Position numbers and translations under genes: made by a program. Below, piece by piece: positions 47,243 through 59,065 of a stretch of 64,000 nt of DNA. Each line of letters opens with the position of its first letter. Within the stretch, counting starts at the first letter, position 1. A model generated the notes under the pieces. It was not told where the DNA came from, did no database searches, and saw only the letters and a list, made by a program, of their open reading frames with translations. The stretch spans positions 155,730,409 to 155,794,408 of the forward strand of contig BSWB01000002.1 of NCBI GenBank assembly GCA_033239125.1. The letters run 5' to 3'. This DNA is from Fagopyrum homotropicum. Lineage: Eukaryota; Streptophyta; Magnoliopsida; Caryophyllales; Polygonaceae.

Positions 47243-49259
47243 TTATCTGGGAGTGAAGACGTACCCTACTATTCCTTGATCCACAGAATTATAGCATTCA
47301 GTTTGTGCTCCCTCACAAACTTCAGATATGGGACTTTTGTAGTCAAGCTCATTAACAAATTCGCGAACTTCGTGATGGCAACCTACAAGATTAGGAAAGA
47401 GACTTATAAGTTAGATGCCAAACCAAACATGTTTGTTTTACTTTCTACGGATCTAGTTTGTCTATAAAGCAAAAGCTCACTTGTTGGAATGCTTGAAGGG
47501 ACTAGAACCGGTTTTGTCAGGAGTTTATGGCACATAACGGTATCCGGGAAATCCAAAAAGGTATAACCCAAGAACTGAGATCTCTCAGACTGTGTCATTA
47601 CTGAAAAACCAAGAGATGTCCATGTGTTGACGACAGAAGATACAGCAGGAAGCACCAGCCGTTCGATCCCTAGTTTCGTGAGCGTCTGAAACACACAATA
47701 CAGGAGAAGTTTAAAATTAGAAGCTGATATTGTATATGAACAATTAATACAGCTCTGGTCAAGTTACCTTTTCAAGCACATTCATTAAAAAGCGACACAT
47801 CCCTTGTCGTCGATATTTAAAACGAGTTGCAACGAGTGGAACTTCAGCTACTTTCTTCCCGTAGATCCTACAAACAGCACCAAATTGTATAAATTGACTG
47901 ACTCGGACTGTAATTCATAACGCATGATTAGGAGTGCTAATTTACCTTACTGTAGCCGCACTAGCTAGGTCACCGTTCTTTTCTAAGAGCACTGTGTAAA
48001 ATCCTGTGAAACTGAGACGTTTCAACTCTGACCTGCAATCAACTTTCAAATGTCAATATTTAAAACTCATGTTGAGGATCTGCTAAAGCCAAATTCAGAA
48101 GAACATCTCACCTTGTACCAAAAATGACATCCTCAACGAGATCTCGGCCTGTAAGAGGATCTTTAACAGGCTCAAAACATTCATGCATCGCTTTAATAGC
48201 ACGACTAAGCTTAGTGTGACACTCTGCCTTGATGCTCAGATGGGTTTTATCATGAGCACTGATGGGTTTAATTAGAGTCCAAGTCAAATCATCTTGAAGA
48301 GGAATAGTCTTCCTTTGAAGACTTTCAAGGCCACTGTGTATCTGCAACGAGTAGACAGACATCAATAGGTTTAGATTGCATTTAGTCCAGAAAGTCATTA
48401 AAAGCAAAATAATCTCATATGATCTGAAAACAGAATCTAGGTTGAGAAAGCTCTGCAAGTACCTTGTCACAAGCTGTAGAGCAAAACCATTTTCCTCCGG
48501 GGCGTTCGACTCCTCCGAGGCAATTGACATGGACTGCAAAATTTTAACATCGATTAGTTAAAACGTTATTATCGTACAAAATTGTGGCGTATCCATATAA
48601 AGATTGAAACTCACACAGCCGTTCGCATTGATCACAGTTATGTGTAGTTTGGTTCTCGCTACTGTCACAGGTTGCGCAGCGACAAGATGGACAAAACCAG
48701 TCGCCATCGGGAACATCCTACAATCCAAGAATGGATATGTCAACCAACATAAAATCACTTCAAAATCTAATATAATAACTTGAGAGAGATTAATAATAGT
48801 CACCAGCAGATTTAGGCAATTTAGATGGTATGATGCCGGACAGCCATCACATAAAACTAATTCTCCATCGTTGTGACAGACAGAACAGATTTCGTCATTA
48901 GCCATGCTTGCTTCTCTTTTGCTTGATGTCAGAACTCGAATTTCACTGCTGTTTTTTCTTTTGTTGGGTTGCACGGCAAACGAACTACTCCTTTTCCTCT
49001 TCAGATTTCTGCTCTCTTGCTGCTGAATAGACGGGGCTTGCGCTGCTCTGCATGCTGTTACGAGCGAAGCATACGTCTTCTTCTCAGGCTCAGGGGAGTC
49101 GTATCTCGCTTCAAGCCTCGTCCTCATGGGCGTATACCAGCGCCTCCAACCCATAGCTAAGAGCTGTTTTCGTGCTCTTTCAGCCAACTCGCGCTTCTTC
49201 TTCGCATCAAAACCCTCATCCCATGCCTCTACGTACTCGTTTATCGCTTGCATATCCAT
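47243..49259 (-). CDS. PHD-finger/GNAT chromatin protein (IDM1-like), unit 2
   Basis: Eight minus-strand exons with GT/AG borders: 49259-48804, 48717-48615, 48533-48463, 48341-48112, 48032-47946, 47867-47768, 47685-47481 and 47382-47243, giving 463 residues. After a basic N-terminus, PHD1 has Cys125, 128, 137, 140, His145, Cys148, 161 and 164 (CSVCHNDGELVLCDGCPASY). A second PHD-like finger spans Cys166/169, 180/183, His188, Cys191, 204 and 208. A GNAT acetyltransferase domain follows from about 255, with RRQGMC (335-340) as the CoA-binding turn and RLVLPAVSSVVNTWTSLGF after it. This order is that of the plant IDM1-like family, which includes a histone H3 acetyltransferase; the job here is inferred, and it is probably nuclear. 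It is shorter than most family members at the N-terminus. The last exon is my preferred model; skipping its intron would end the protein at SNL (stop 47404-47406), and another 3' exon is possible. Confidence 0.85.
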
Positions 49260-49308
49260 GGCCGAAGAAATTAAAGAACGTAGAAAATCTGATCGACTAC
49301 CCTTCGCA

Positions 49309-49319
49309 ATATATATATA
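49309..49319 (-). promoter_or_regulatory. TATA-like box of the PHD-GNAT gene, unit 2
   Basis: The TATATATATATT stretch is about 50 bases upstream of the ATG, identical to unit 1. TGGGCC motifs lie about 270-330 bases upstream. Confidence 0.5.
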
Positions 49320-49696
49320 GTACGAGATTTTTCTACCATCAAAATCTGTGCAAGATATTCAACTTTTAAATTTCTTTCCTAAAATATGTATGAAGCCGTG
49401 AAACCCAAGAAATTAAGTTTTGTTAAATGAAATTAAGCAAAACTTCCTTTTAAAAGATTTATAAATATAAAAAAAAATAAACCTTTTAAATTTATTTCCT
49501 CCTTACTCATGAGTGGGCTGAAATTCGAAATTGGGCCAAAACTGAAGGCCCGGTCCATGCTAAGCCTCAATAAGAGCCTGGGCCGAAATTAAAGAACTGA
49601 ATATTTGGGCATGTAAAAAAAAGTGACAATGGTTTGATATTTCTAAACCATAATTGCAAAAGAAGCCCCCTTTAGTTCATCAAAATAATTTATAAA

Positions 49697-50165
49697 CTAG
49701 CGTATTACCTGCACCTTTTGCGAGTTGAGTTTTAATAAATACTTAATACTTAAAAATTTATATGCATATTTTTGTAAAATAAAAATCCGGAGAATGAAAT
49801 TATAATAATAATTATTATTTTTAATTTTTTTAAAAGTTTTTTTCTCTTATAATTAATTATATATTAAATAATATTTAATATAATTAGATCACGTTATTTT
49901 ACTTAAAATTGTGATTTATAAATTTAATTTTTTTAATGATTATATATTAGTTTTGAATAAAAATAAATATGTATAGAATTTGATTAGAAGATTTACTGAT
50001 TTATAAAAATAATAAGATTTAAACAATTATTTATAGATTTATTGATTTATTTTTTTTTATCTCTTATAAAGAAAATAGCCAAAAAATAGCTTTTTAAAAA
50101 ACATTCGGGGAGCCGCGTGAATTATGGCGTTAACACGTGGTAAAGAAGTTATTTGCTTTAATAGA
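49697..50165 (-). mobile_element. Helitron-like H1, unit 2
   Basis: 469 bp, minus strand TCTATTAAAGC start and CTAG end, between A and T, and no nested element. Confidence 0.82.
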
Positions 50166-50293
50166 TATAAAATTATTTTGATGAATATAAAGTGTACCAA
50201 CAATATAAATAAATACTTAATTGTAAAAAAAATATTAACTTTTTAAGTAAAATAACTAACTAGAACATTTACACTATTAAGAATACTCATAAC

Positions 50294-50700
50294 GAGGGGC
50301 GGTCCTTGGGGGGCAGGGTGGGGCAGCCCCAAAAAAAAATCGTTTCAAAATGGGTTGTGAATTCTCTTGTTTATAAAATTGTTTTCTATGATTTTTTTTT
50401 AAAAAATATCACTATTCTTATGTTATATTTAAATATTTTTTTTATCTTTCCCCGAAGTGAACGAAACTTCAAAAGAATTTTCCGTTTTAGACTCGGAGTT
50501 AAATAATTCACCAAAATGCACGAGATTTGTTGTTTGGATTAGAAGCGCGGTCTTAGACCACACTCTTATTTGTAAAAAGCGTTGTCAAGGACAACGTTTT
50601 AATATCTGAAATAAAGATAATAAAAACACAAATAGAGGTGAGACCCTAGACCGCGGCTATAGTGTAACGTTTTTGAAAAAAAAAACTAAAGAGGCGCGGG
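50294..50700. mobile_element. hAT-like element fragment at unit 2/3 border
   Basis: The left end GAGGGGCGG follows the sequence CTCATAAC (50286-50293), which is the target duplication of the complete copy at 63345-63974. The right end is lost at the GAGGCGCGGG/TATGATG junction. Element C would sit at 50521/50522. Confidence 0.78.
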
Positions 50701-51108
50701 TATGATGATATTTAAACGTATATAGCTTGATTACCATATGTGTTGCTTGGGGCTTTCTGCAACCCGTTCGCCAGATTTATATCACAGTTGATGGGGTCTT
50801 GTAGTTTATGTTGTGACTTGGTTACTACAGTAAATTAAAGTGAATTTTCTTAGTGGATGAGGGATTGCAATATCATTCATTGTACTACACAAACTCTTTC
50901 GTTAACAACTGGTTGACAAATTAATATAGTTGGAACCACTGAATGTTTCAGATCCTTGCTGCAGTTCACTGATAGAGACATTGAACAAGTACACTAAAAT
51001 TTTTCCTGCAAATGATCTTCTATACATTGATAGTATAGAAGTTGTAGTTCACTGATAAAGACATTGACTAGGTACACAAATTTTTTTTCCTACAAACAAG
51101 CTTCTATA
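50701..51108. other. Unit 3 lead-in with local tandem duplication
   Basis: Same as 38358-38763. No gene seen. The first 295 bp (to about 50996) are repeated in the unit 4 stub. Confidence 0.6.
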
Positions 51109-51484
51109 TATTGACAAGAGAAAATTACCAAAACAGTACCCCATCTTTTGAGCTGACTAAACTTTAGTACCCCATCCTTTTAACTATCAGAACGGTACCT
51201 CATCTACTGACTCCGACCGAAGATTAATATCTAGGCTACTGTTTATCCATTAAACTATCTAAACGATGTTAAATTTAGGGGTAAAATTGTCCACTCCATT
51301 TTTAATTTTAATTTCCTTTTTTTGAGAGCCTTCTTTACAAAAGCCCCAAATTTTCCCCAAATTCAGCAACCACCCGATTAAGGTTTCGACTGAATTCCTT
51401 GGCGGCTGCACTAGTAGAGACTTGGCTCGGCAATGACCTAATTCGTGCCTAAAATTGGGAAAGGAGAGTCGATTCTTCAAGTAT

Positions 51485-51733
51485 TGTGTGGAGAACAACG
51501 AACAACTTCTCGTCTCTGAATTTCCAAAGAATGGAAGCGTTTGGCACCACCTTTAGAGAAGGAAAAGGTACATATTCAATTGGGAAAAGAGAGCCACTGT
51601 TTTCATCGGAATCGATAGAGGTTTGTCGTACCTACACGAGGAGATCGATCCACGATTCATTCATCGGAGTATCAAGCCTTCCAATATCCTTCTCGATGCT
51701 AATTCGTGCCTAAAATTGTTGATTTTGATCTAG
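51485..51733 (+). pseudogene. Captured receptor-like kinase fragment, unit 3
   Basis: Same structure as 39140-39388: CVENNEQLLVSEFPKNGSVW, then GLSYLHEEIDPRFIHRSIK with HRD changed to HRS, and PSNILLDAN. Stops and shifts are shared with unit 2. Confidence 0.85.
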
Positions 51734-52061
51734 TTGATTTCGTAGATGATTATACTTGAGATTATCACTGGAAGAAATTCTATTGATATAAAAATACATA
51801 ATATCCTTTAAAAGGCTCGCAATTGGCACATATGACAAAGAAGATTTTGGTGGAAGTGAAGCAGCGAGTTATTCTTCTGCTAAAACATCAGTGAAGCTTC
51901 AAAGGTTGAATCAGAAAGTTCTGGTAATGTGTTAAATTGCGTTGATACAGACAGATCCAAAACTGTTCAAATGCATGCTACATTCTTCAAACACAGATGC
52001 ATAGGCAAACAGATCACCAAATTCATACAATACTTAAGCAATTAAGCTGAAAGTGTTCACT

Positions 52062-52460
52062 TGAATTAGAAGCATTCTTGGACCTTTTCAACTTCTCAAT
52101 GTCCAGCTGAGCTTCCATGAGCAGGTTCATCCTTTGGAGCTCAAGTTCCTTAGTGAACTCCATCCTCTGTCTTTCCAATTCCATCATTTGTATCTACTTA
52201 GAGCTCTCAATTCTCTCGTAGATCTCTCCAAACTTCAACATCGTTGTTGCCAGTTCCCTAAACGCCGTCTCCTCTGAGGAAGAATTTATATAGTTTTCGG
52301 ATCTCCCGTGCTTCTTCCCCACCGACAACGCTGGACCTCTCCCGTTCCCTTCGTCGCCCAATAAACTCTCACTATCGCTTGAATCGACCAAGTTAAACCT
52401 CGACGACGAACCAAACCTAGGTTTAAAAGGGATGATCGTATTTGGTGATCTAAGCCCCAT
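52062..52460 (-). pseudogene. Captured trihelix-factor C-terminal fragment, unit 3
   Basis: As in units 1 and 2, with the TAG stop after ERIESSK. Upstream of the Met at 52460 the frame happens to stay open to 52640, but that part is the MULE inverted repeat. Confidence 0.75.
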
Positions 52461-52796
52461 TTTCTTATCGTCATTTTTGGTTGGATATATGAGTTGCAAC
52501 TGTATTGAACTCAGCTGGATAATATATGTAAATAGATCTAAATTGTATTGAAAATTTGGGGATTTTGTAAAGAAGACTCTCAAAAAAAGAAAATTAAAAT
52601 TAAAAATAGAGTGGACAATTTTGCCCCTAATATTTAACACCGTTTAGATAGTTTAACGGATGAATGGTAAAATAGGTACTAATCTTCTGTCGGGGTTAGT
52701 AGATGAGGTACCGTTCTGATAGTTAAAAGGAGGGGTACTAAAGTTTAGTCAGCCCAAAAGATGGGGTACTATTTAGATAATTTTCTCTATTGACAA

Positions 52797-54410
52797 TATA
52801 GAAGTTGAAAAAAAATTTATGCTAGAATTCAAAAATTCTGCAGTCTCCAAACTTAAGTCTCCATGGCCATGGGTTTCCATTGCCGCCGAGAACAGAGGAA
52901 TGACTAATACGAGATATTCTTTGAACACTTCGAGCAGGTAATTGGTTGTCTTACACTTTGGTTTCTTCATGTGCGAAATTGTGATATTTTGAATTGAATT
53001 CTCTATGTGGAATTTCTTTACTGAAAAGGCCGACTTGGGGAGCTTGTGGTAACACTTTGTGATTCTTATGGGGTATGGGTGGGTTCATCTTATCCTTGAG
53101 TCTTTTGCTAAGAAAGCTCCCACCATCCATTTTGAAAGAAGTGATATGTAAGTAAAATACTTGAGAAATTATAGATTTCATTGCAAAACTCATTGTGTTT
53201 TCTCAATATTATAGGAGTCGATTTCTCTTTCTCTCTCCAGGCTTTGCATTTCAAGGTTTTTGTGCTATACCTGACACTTCCCGGTGAAGCTTCTATTGCA
53301 GATAAGGACCCAACCGTTTTCTTCAGTTGATCCATAATTGGGTACGCTTTTTGTGATCATTTTCTTTTTCTTGGCTCTGATGTTATATCCTACTAATTTA
53401 GCCCTTTGGTGGAAGTTTAAATTGGTGCGGCACTGAGGATAGTAGATCTGCATCCCTTCACTCCAGTTCTTATAATAGCTAGAAATAACCTTTTTTGGTT
53501 TTCAAAATTGAACCTGCAAGGGTATTAGTCCGAACAATTTCTCGGGCTCTTTGCCATCTGAGATTGGACACATACAGGTACTGCAGCAAATGTAAGTTCT
53601 CATCATCCATTGACCTCTTCATGTCTAAAGTGTGAATTTACAATATTATTATGAGATTTACTCTTTTTTTCTAACTTGAAGGGTGAAATGCTTCTTGGGA
53701 TGGCAGATTGGCAGGTGGTCTAGGCTGTTAGGCGCAATATTGATAAGCTTATGGTATTAGTATGTCCTATTATTTTGACTACCTATAATCTACAGGAATT
53801 CAAACAGCAAAGTCCATCTCAAAAGCTTGTCGCAAAGGATTTGCATGGGGTAGAGTGGAAGTTCAGACACATATACACAAAAATATGGACAATTCACATA
53901 TATATTTCATACATCAGCCTTTCCATTTTGATATAGCTTTGATTCTTGCATTGTGTTGAACCAGGCCAACCGTGCAGACATTTGCTGACTACAGGTGGAG
54001 TCCTTTTGTATATTAATTCTCCTCCCCCACTTTCTAACTTTGATTCGTTATCGTGTAATTTCTATTGATATTCCTCGGTGTGAACAGAGCCAGAGAGAAG
54101 GTAACCTTAGATTGTCTTAGGTGTCCTCTGAAATATCAGATCTTGTTTTTGATAACACTAAGGTGCCATATTCTGTATACTTCTTTTCCTTTTGTTTCTG
54201 AAACATGTAGCTAATGCTTGTAATTTCATTTAATCGCTTGTATACAAATATTTATGTACCATCTTTCTTCGACAACACATTTGTACAACTGCATTATAAA
54301 TTATGTTCCCATCGCATACGGTACGAACCAAAAATCCGACGCACGCGGTCTCACCTTAGATCTGATTAAAAAATAATTAGCGTAAAGTTAAAACAGTGAA
54401 AATTTTATAA
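52797..54410. other. Conserved unit stretch with LRR-like relic, unit 3
   Basis: Equivalent of 19515-21133, with the LRR-like relic at 53521-53577. No continuous gene. Confidence 0.5.
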
Positions 54411-55168
54411 TTAATATTAGGGAAATTCCGGTTGGTATTCTTGTGATATGGGGTATTCCGGATTTTGCCCACAAGTTTTTATAAGTTTGGCTCGTGCCCC
54501 TGAGGTTTTAAAATTTCCTACATATACCCAACACCGTCAATCCCCTTTAACTAGCAAAACTCCGTTAGTTTAAAAAAAAAAAAGACAATAAACAACAAGA
54601 TCAATAAAAAAAAGTTAAAGATCTAGAAAGGAAGGGTAGCAGCTATATCGGTGGACCTCACCTCTCCTGCATCTCCTCATCTCCTCCCCAAACTCTACTT
54701 CCATGAAAATACAGCTTCAACTAACCATCTCTTCTGTAGCGAGCGAACCAGTCCTTTAACCCTAGTTGGGTCGCGTTTTCCACCGTTCTCTGTAGTACAC
54801 CCCTTGAATTATTTCCTTCATCACACATCACACCTACAACACAAGAATCACAAAACAGACTGGACGAAAGAATGAGAAGGAAAGGAAATTGACCGTTTTG
54901 GTGGATTCAGGCGGCTCGGTTGTCCGATTGTCTCATGCAAATCCAAAGAGAAGGCGAACGAGATCTGAGTAGACGAAGTAAAGGCGAACGAGATCTGAGC
55001 AGTACAAGAAACAACAGGTCGTTTACCAGAAGAAACATTATAGAGTCCTCTAATTTGTACATCCCTGATTTTGAAATGGAAAATTGGGATTGAATTTAGG
55101 TTTAGTGCAGTTGATGGCATCAGATTATTAGAATTTATCATTAGAATTTTGGGTGTTGGGTGATTCTT

Positions 55169-55665
55169 TGTTGGGGAAAACTCCGCGTTCCCGACTCACT
55201 CCGAGTATTTATAAACGGGTATTTTGTTGCGCACTCACACTCGAACAAAACCTCACTTACAAGCTCTCTTTAGAAGCCTTTTATTACTCTCTTCTGGATG
55301 GAGTTACACAAATGTGGGGTGACCTCCCTTATTTATAGTCATGACCACCTCCACTACGGGAAGGTTCTGGAACTCGATTCTCTTATATAATTCCGGAGCC
55401 TTCTCACATAATCCTATACAACTCTAGAACTCTCCCTAGATTTCTAATCTAGTCTACATGGTTCCGTCGAGTTCTAAATGTCTCCATCTTCCGGGGCAAT
55501 CCGTCTCCTTCCGAAAGGTTCTTCCACGTTCCGGAATATTCCACATCATTCAAGAAGATTCCACCATCTTCTAGAATAATCTATATCCTTCCAGAGTGTT
55601 CCATCACCTTCCGGAGTGATCCATTATCACAGTATTTATATTTGAAAATATGAATTAGCCTAACA
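55169..55665 (-). mobile_element. Solo LTR, Copia-like, with heat-shock-like motifs
   Basis: 497 bp, ends TGTTGG and CTAACA, flanked by the 5-bp direct repeat TTCTT (55164-55168 and 55666-55670). Units 1 and 2 show the empty site with one TTCTT. On the minus strand a CTATAAATAAGG TATA box (55339-55328) is preceded by a cluster of NTTCNNGAAN-type motifs (55365-55622). Copia affiliation rests on size and end sequence only. Confidence 0.88.
55507..55622 (-). promoter_or_regulatory. Cluster of heat-shock-element-like motifs
   Basis: Perfect three-pentamer elements TTCCGGAATATTC (55529-55541) and TTCAAGAAGATTC (55549-55561), a two-pentamer TTCTAGAA (55569-55576), and imperfect TTCCAGAGTGTTC and TTCCGGAGTGATC repeats. 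TTCTGGAA lies closer to the TATA box (55365-55372). Heat response is inferred. Confidence 0.6.
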
Positions 55666-56189
55666 TTCTTGTAGTAGCAAGTCATATTGAATCACTCAAA
55701 TTGAATCTCAAACTTGGAAACCTAGAAATCGATTTCGTTCAAGAGGAGAGGAATGTGGCATGCCTGGAGCTCGATTTCATTCGAGTCGAGAAGAATGAGA
55801 TGCAAATGTGTTATTCGATAGGCGAATGTTTTCTTCAAGATGCCAAAATGTTCCTCTTTCTTTTTAATCGATTTATTTCGATCATGGAGAGAGTTCCATC
55901 TACTTCGCATGGAGAGAAATCGAGAGGAGAGGCAGATTAATGTTAACTTGGAGAGGTTGCAACCTCTCTCAATCTATCTTTAACTTTCTGATTACCTTGT
56001 TTTATATTTTTGTTTATTTTTTTTATAAACTAACAGAGTTATACTAGGTTAAAGGGAGTTGACAGTCTTGGGCATATTTAGGAAATTTTAAAACCTCAAG
56101 GACATAAGTTGAACTTGTAGAAACTTGTGGGTAAAATCCGGAATACCCCATATCACAGGGGGTACCAACCGGAATTTCCCTTAATATTA

Positions 56190-57050
56190 AAAATAAAAAC
56201 AAAACGCTTCCCCTAACCGCCTCCCATCTGCGATTCTTCTCCTCTACCGCTTCTATGTAGCCCTATTGACAAGGAGCTATTCTTCTCCTTCAATCTGCGA
56301 TTCTTCTCCTCCACCGCTTCTCATTGTTCGGAACTATCTCTCTTATTCTCTGCAAACAGGTACTAATATCATCCTTTACCTCCCTTTTTGCTATCTCTCG
56401 TGTACTCTCCCATCCAATCTGGAATTTTCCGTCGGGTGGTCCGACGATCCGACAGCCAACAATGTTGCATTTGATACTTGGTGTCTTGTGAATGACTTCT
56501 TAGATTGAAATGCTAGATCAGCTATTTGAATTGTTTGATTCATTTTTCATCAGTTCCATTAATTTCGATTTGGTTTTTTTTATTTTGGAAATTAGGAATT
56601 TTTATGCTCGAAGATTTGGCAGGGGTAGAAGACAGAGGGCAATGTATCTAGTCCATATCGTTTCTTATGCTTGTAATTTATTGCTAATTTACAAAAATAT
56701 GAATTCAAGAGGGTGCTTCTATTATCTAGTATCATATCATTTCTTATGCCATGAATGAATTGATTACTCATCTGAATCTTCTGAGTGATACAACAAGTGT
56801 AGGCTCCTATTATCTAGTCTCTTGATTTTCAGGAGACTACTTGCTTTTAATTGCTTCACCTTTGACTGTTTGGTTGTTTTGTTTTAATCTGAATTCAAAA
56901 GGGTGCTCAATTGAGTGAATATGAACACAGAAGGGATGATACAGAAGGACAAAATGTCATTTTGCTGGTTGATTCCGAAGAGTAGACTTGACAATACACT
57001 ATCTGATGGAGATTTTGATTAATACATACTCCTGTTTTTACCATTTTTTT
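56190..57050. other. Unit 3 stretch without recognised gene
   Basis: Equivalent of 22373-23250. A short stretch around 56418 is deleted relative to units 1 and 2. Confidence 0.35.
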
Positions 57051-57122
57051 AGCCTATTAGCTTAAACGGTAGAGCAATGTGTAACTAAACACATGGTGCG
57101 GGTTCGAATCCCGCATAGGCTA
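57051..57122 (+). tRNA. tRNA-like gene, isotype unassigned, unit 3
   Basis: Identical over 72 positions to the copies at 23251 and 45168. Confidence 0.6.
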
Positions 57123-59065
57123 CATTGCCGAACATACTTTGATTTTGATCTTGATCTTGATCTTGCTTCTTAAATATTATAAATTGTTAATGTTACAATC
57201 TTGATCTTGCTTTTTAAAAATTTTTGGTGTGTGCCTATCTGCGTTTCTTGTCGTTATTTATTACTACGGCTCCATTGATATCATATTGGCTAAAGAAATC
57301 ATCATGCTTTGTAGCTATTTCCTCACAATAGTTTGTCTTATGTTCAAAGTTAGAAGGATACTTCCAGTATGTTTCTGCAGATTGTTTACAAACCACTTTA
57401 TCAGTTATCACGCTAACGTGTTTTCTAATCAACGACTTTTGATCTCGCTGAAGCATGTTAGCTCTGAATCTCCTTCTGACGACTGTGAGGGAATGAGGGA
57501 GTCCATATCCATAAATAGCATCTCTTAGTTTTGGCTGCTTCATAGAATTTATATGAATCTGCTTTGTAGCTGAAAGTGTTCCGAAATTCATCTTTGTTTT
57601 TTTCTTTCGCTTAGTTTTGGCTCTAATGTGATTTCTCATCAACGGAGGGTTTTCAGATTTCTGCAGGTCGTTATTTATTACTACGGCTCCATTGATACTT
57701 CAAGTATGTTGCTTTGCCGATAGTAGATATATGCTTTTGTTGGACAGTCTGATAAGTATATTAAAGTAATTGATTTTGCTATTACCGAGTATAGAATTTC
57801 AAAGAAAAGCTGAAGTTTGAAGAACAGGCTGAAAACAAAGCATAGTTATATGTAATCAGGTAGCAAAACTGACTCCAACCATTGAATGAGACTTGTTGTT
57901 TTTCCAAATTGTTAGATTTTGATATTATTATGTTCAATTTGATAGCTAAAAGATGGCTTTTGATTGCTATTTAGTTGCGTTGTTGTAGGTCTAAATTGGC
58001 ACCATTTCAAATATATCATGGGAGTATGCATTAGTTTGATGATAACTAAAATATATACAGAAGTAAGAAAATGACATTTGAGCTTGCACTTTAGGTGTTT
58101 GATGAAAATGCCTAAGAGAGAACTGAGTACATGAAACTGAGGCAGGGTGAAAACTGATAGATCTTGTGTTTTTGTGATTGAGGATTCTCCTTGCATTCTT
58201 AACATAAGTTCTGGTGACTAAGCCCCATAAAGCTATTGGTTCTGTCAGGAGAAAATTGTAACATTTGTTTGCATAGATGATTGGTCTGATCAAGGAGAGG
58301 ATATATTGTCCACTGTCTTTTTTTTGATATTCCAGAAGTTGACCTGAAATCTGAAAGTTTGGTTGCCCAGACATTGCATACATGTGGCTTAGCATTGAAG
58401 AATGTCAGGCTCTTTGTATGTTGAACGATATACCATAAAAATCAATATCTGGAAATGTACATAGGTTCATTGTTTCAAAATATTGTTTTCAATTACTTGT
58501 GAGAGGTAGAATTCAGAAGCCCGTATAAAACACAGAGAAAAAGGCAAATGACTCCAAAACTCGATCAACTCTGTAAACAATTCACTGTATTTCATTCACG
58601 CAACATTTACTGGTTCTGTACAGATGCCAAGAATAGTGGTAGTTAATCTTCACTCATATACAGCTTACTGCACTTTTACATACTGCTTTCCTCCTGCTAT
58701 ACTGCTTTATATCACCCTTAAATTTTATAAAGGTTCCTGTAGAAAAACAGATCATCCTTCATCTCTCTTGCCTCAGGGTTGTTCTCAGTTGTGCTACGTT
58801 GCTGATTACTTGGAGTTATTTCCTGCACAGTAAAGTTCAGTTCAGATAACAGTCTCCTTCAATCTCAGCAGTTCAGTTTATTATATCGAGCAGTACTAGT
58901 AATGTACCATGACATCTGAAGAAGGGTCTTTGCAGCCATTATTGTGATTGTCTTTAGGGATCCTGTTCGATCATTGAGGTAGAATAGTAAGATGCTAATA
59001 TTGTAAGGAATCATTGCATTCAACTGTTTAAAATGTTTAACTGAGTTTGATGTCCTTGTAATATA
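57123..59065. other. Unit 3 stretch between tRNA-like gene and PHD-GNAT gene
   Basis: Equivalent of 45240-47242. It diverges clearly from unit 2 up to about 58550, including a deletion of about 60 bp near 58120, then becomes nearly identical. No recognised gene. Confidence 0.4.

Larger units (their letters stand above)
38178..50521. repeat. Tandem unit 2
   Basis: Complete unit of 12.3 kb. It differs from unit 3 by the 0.96-kb insertion at 43181-44144 and by lacking the solo LTR of unit 3. From about 46740 to its end it is nearly identical to unit 3. Confidence 0.95.
51118..52787. mobile_element. Pack-MULE 1, unit 3 copy
   Basis: Ends GAGAAAATTACC and GATAATTTTCTC with 9-bp repeats TATTGACAA (51109-51117 and 52788-52796). 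It carries the same two captured fragments as unit 2. Confidence 0.92.
54420..56180. mobile_element. MULE 2, unit 3 copy with nested solo LTR
   Basis: GGGAAATTCCGG...CCGGAATTTCCC, flanked by TTAATATTA (54411-54419 and 56181-56189). It contains the solo LTR 55169-55665. Confidence 0.9.

Noticed and set aside
55169..55665. Interpreting the unit 3 insertion as a MITE
   Set aside because: The 5-bp duplication, TG...CA type ends, and TATA box orientation fit an LTR better than a MITE.
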